Shown here one piece after another: positions 14,692 through 15,420 of a stretch of 15,420 nucleotides of DNA. The notes beneath the pieces are model-generated. The model had not been told where the DNA came from. It did no database searches and worked only from the letters and a program-made list of their open reading frames with translations. Within the stretch, counting starts at the first letter, position 1; the number at the start of each line of letters is the position of its first letter. Source of the DNA: an uncultured Oscillospiraceae bacterium (lineage in GTDB: Bacteria; Bacillota; Clostridia; Oscillospirales; Acutalibacteraceae); NCBI GenBank assembly GCA_900547275.1, contig URGA01000047.1, positions 1-15,420 of the forward strand. Reading direction: 5' to 3'. A program made the position numbers and the translations under genes.

Positions 14692-15108
14692 ATGGAAACA
14701 ACTGAAAGCCTGGGCTACCTTAAAGGTTTGCTTGACGGAATGGACCTTGACGAATCCAAAAAAGAGACAAAAATTTACAGAGCAATCATCGACGTTCTGG
14801 AAAGTCTTACTGGTGACGTTGACGACATTACCGAAGGTATGGAACTGATGGCAAAGCAGCTTGACGCTGTAGACGAAGACCTTGCGGAAGTTGAAGAATT
14901 CGTTTTCGACGAAGACGAATGCGACTGCTGCGACTGCGACTGCGACGACGATGACGAATACGAAGAATTCGAAATCGAGTGCCCCGCTTGCCATGAGGTA
15001 TTCACTGTTGATGAAGATACTGTTCTTGAAGGCTCAATGCAGTGCCCCGCATGCGGCGAAACACTGGAATTTGAAGTTGAGTGTGAAGAGGACGACGAGG
15101 AAGAATAA
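14692..15108 (+). CDS. CD1247-type acidic protein with C-terminal zinc ribbon
   Basis: The function is unknown. The 138-residue protein resembles the clostridial family named after C. difficile CD1247: an N-terminal helical domain (about residues 1-70, with SLGYLKGLLDGMDLDESKKE and a run predicted to form a coiled coil) and a C-terminal zinc ribbon with C97, C100, C118 and C121 (two CPAC motifs). Between them lies a striking Cys/Asp tract, CDCCDCDCDDDD, at residues 77-88, encoded by TGCGAC repeats, and the last residues are nearly all acidic. The whole protein is very acidic with no membrane segment or signal peptide, so it is cytoplasmic. The ATG at 14692 follows AAAGGAG at 14679-14685. Its position after efp suggests a link to translation, but that is inference. 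The family assignment is from memory of its general pattern. Confidence 0.75.
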   Translation: METTESLGYLKGLLDGMDLDESKKETKIYRAIIDVLESLTGDVDDITEGMELMAKQLDAVDEDLAEVEEFVFDEDECDCCDCDCDDDDEYEEFEIECPACHEVFTVDEDTVLEGSMQCPACGETLEFEVECEEDDEEE

Positions 15109-15120
15109 TTTCTTAAAACG

Positions 15121-15147
15121 AAAGGGTCTGCATTGCAGACCCTTTTT
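15121..15147 (+). terminator. Intrinsic terminator after the zinc-ribbon gene
   Basis: AAAGGGTCTGC (15121-15131) and GCAGACCCTTT (15135-15145) form a perfect 11-bp stem around a 3-base ATT loop, with T's at 15143-15147. It starts 12 bases after the stop codon and ends the rpsU-aroQ-efp unit. Confidence 0.93.
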
Positions 15148-15160
15148 ATTTGCTAAATTA

Positions 15161-15193
15161 AAAAATGGGGCTGACTTTTTGTCAGCCCTTTTT
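15161..15193. terminator. Bidirectional terminator between convergent genes
   Basis: GGGCTGAC (15168-15175) and GTCAGCCC (15181-15188) form a perfect 8-bp stem with a T5 loop. On the plus strand TTTTT (15189-15193) follows. On the minus strand, the A run at 15160-15165 gives a U tract after the stem. It lies four bases beyond the stop of the minus-strand lipoprotein gene, so it most likely ends that gene while backing up the previous terminator. Confidence 0.9.
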
Positions 15194-15197
15194 CTCA

Positions 15198-15420
15198 TTA
15201 TTCCAGCGCGTCTGAAACGGCGTCGCTGAGGTCTGTTGCAACATTGTCAGCCTTGCTTGACGCTTCGCTCATACCCTCTGAGATATCTTCGCCCAGTGTA
15301 GATGTTGAAGTGTCTGAGGCAGAAGCTGTTGTTGTTTCAGATGTTGATTGAGCTGTTTCGGAAACGATTGCCGTTGTTGTGCCTTCTTCGTTGTTGTCGT
15401 TGGCACAGCCAATCAGTACG
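15198..15420 (-). CDS. Small Ser/Thr-rich lipoprotein, 3' part
   Basis: Read on the minus strand, the frame is open from the right edge to TAA at 15198-15200. Near the edge it reads VLIGC (Cys codon at 15405-15407), a good lipobox, so the signal peptide starts beyond the window. The mature protein would be only 69 residues, beginning CANDNNEEGTTT. A low-complexity Ser/Thr/Ala/Glu-rich linker follows to about residue 40. The C-terminus is an Asp/Ala/Ser-rich, probably amphipathic helix (SSKADNVATDLSDAVSDALE). I recognise no family. It is predicted to be anchored to the outer face of the cell membrane. It is convergent with the efp unit and shares the terminator hairpin at 15168-15188. Confidence 0.8.
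   Translation of the reverse strand, partial: VLIGCANDNNEEGTTTAIVSETAQSTSETTTASASDTSTSTLGEDISEGMSEASSKADNVATDLSDAVSDALE

Noticed and set aside
14882..15229. Plus-strand open frame overlapping the zinc-ribbon gene and running through both terminators
   Set aside because: It is the shifted reading of the GAC/TGC repeats, giving Thr/Ala low complexity, and crosses two terminator hairpins.

Overview
The window is a dense, almost entirely plus-strand stretch of housekeeping genes from a Gram-positive bacterium, most likely an anaerobic member of the Clostridia (Oscillospiraceae/Ruminococcaceae-like). This placement is inferred from folate-dependent TrmFO, the rnc / radical SAM / smc / ftsY order, the yhbY-nadD-yqeK-rsfS-leuS block, purine-rich Shine-Dalgarno sites, and a CD1247-type zinc-ribbon protein behind efp. 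No phage, transposon, CRISPR, tRNA or rRNA sequence is visible.

Region 1 (1-12996) reads as one long transcription unit that enters from the left. It holds the 3' part of trmFO, then plsX, rnc, an Elp3-like radical SAM gene, smc, ftsY, an XTP/dITP pyrophosphatase gene, yhbY, nadD, yqeK, rsfS and leuS. Genes are separated by at most about 21 bases and many junctions overlap (TAATG or ATGA). The roles are tRNA modification, phospholipid initiation, RNA processing, chromosome organisation, membrane targeting, nucleotide-pool cleaning, NAD synthesis, Ap4A removal, ribosome assembly/silencing and Leu-tRNA charging. The unit closes with an intrinsic terminator at 13011-13044.

The main anomaly in region 1 is smc. 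Its reading frame is broken once, between 4496 and 4589, by a -1 (or +2) shift. The two pieces add up to a normal SMC of about 1190 residues. The first piece stops in a TAATG that could also start the second piece, so a translationally coupled split SMC is a real alternative to a sequencing error or a mutation.

Region 2 (12997-13310) is the only sizeable gap. It holds the leuS terminator, an inverted repeat, a consensus housekeeping promoter (TTGACA, 17 bases, TATAAT) and a short leader for rpsU.

Region 3 (13311-15108) carries rpsU, a hairpin terminator, aroQ (type II dehydroquinase), efp, and an acidic Cys/Asp-rich zinc-ribbon protein preceded by a nested RNA hairpin. Two back-to-back terminators (15121-15193) separate it from a convergent minus-strand gene that runs off the right edge. 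That gene encodes a small Ser/Thr-rich lipoprotein.

Overall this is a largely ordinary core-genome region. The points worth a second look are the smc break, the CD1247-type protein with its Cys-Asp tract and structured leader, the uncharacterised radical SAM protein, and several departures from the usual gene order: no acpP after plsX, no obg/rpmA before yhbY, no ylxM-ffh after ftsY and no aminopeptidase gene between aroQ and efp.
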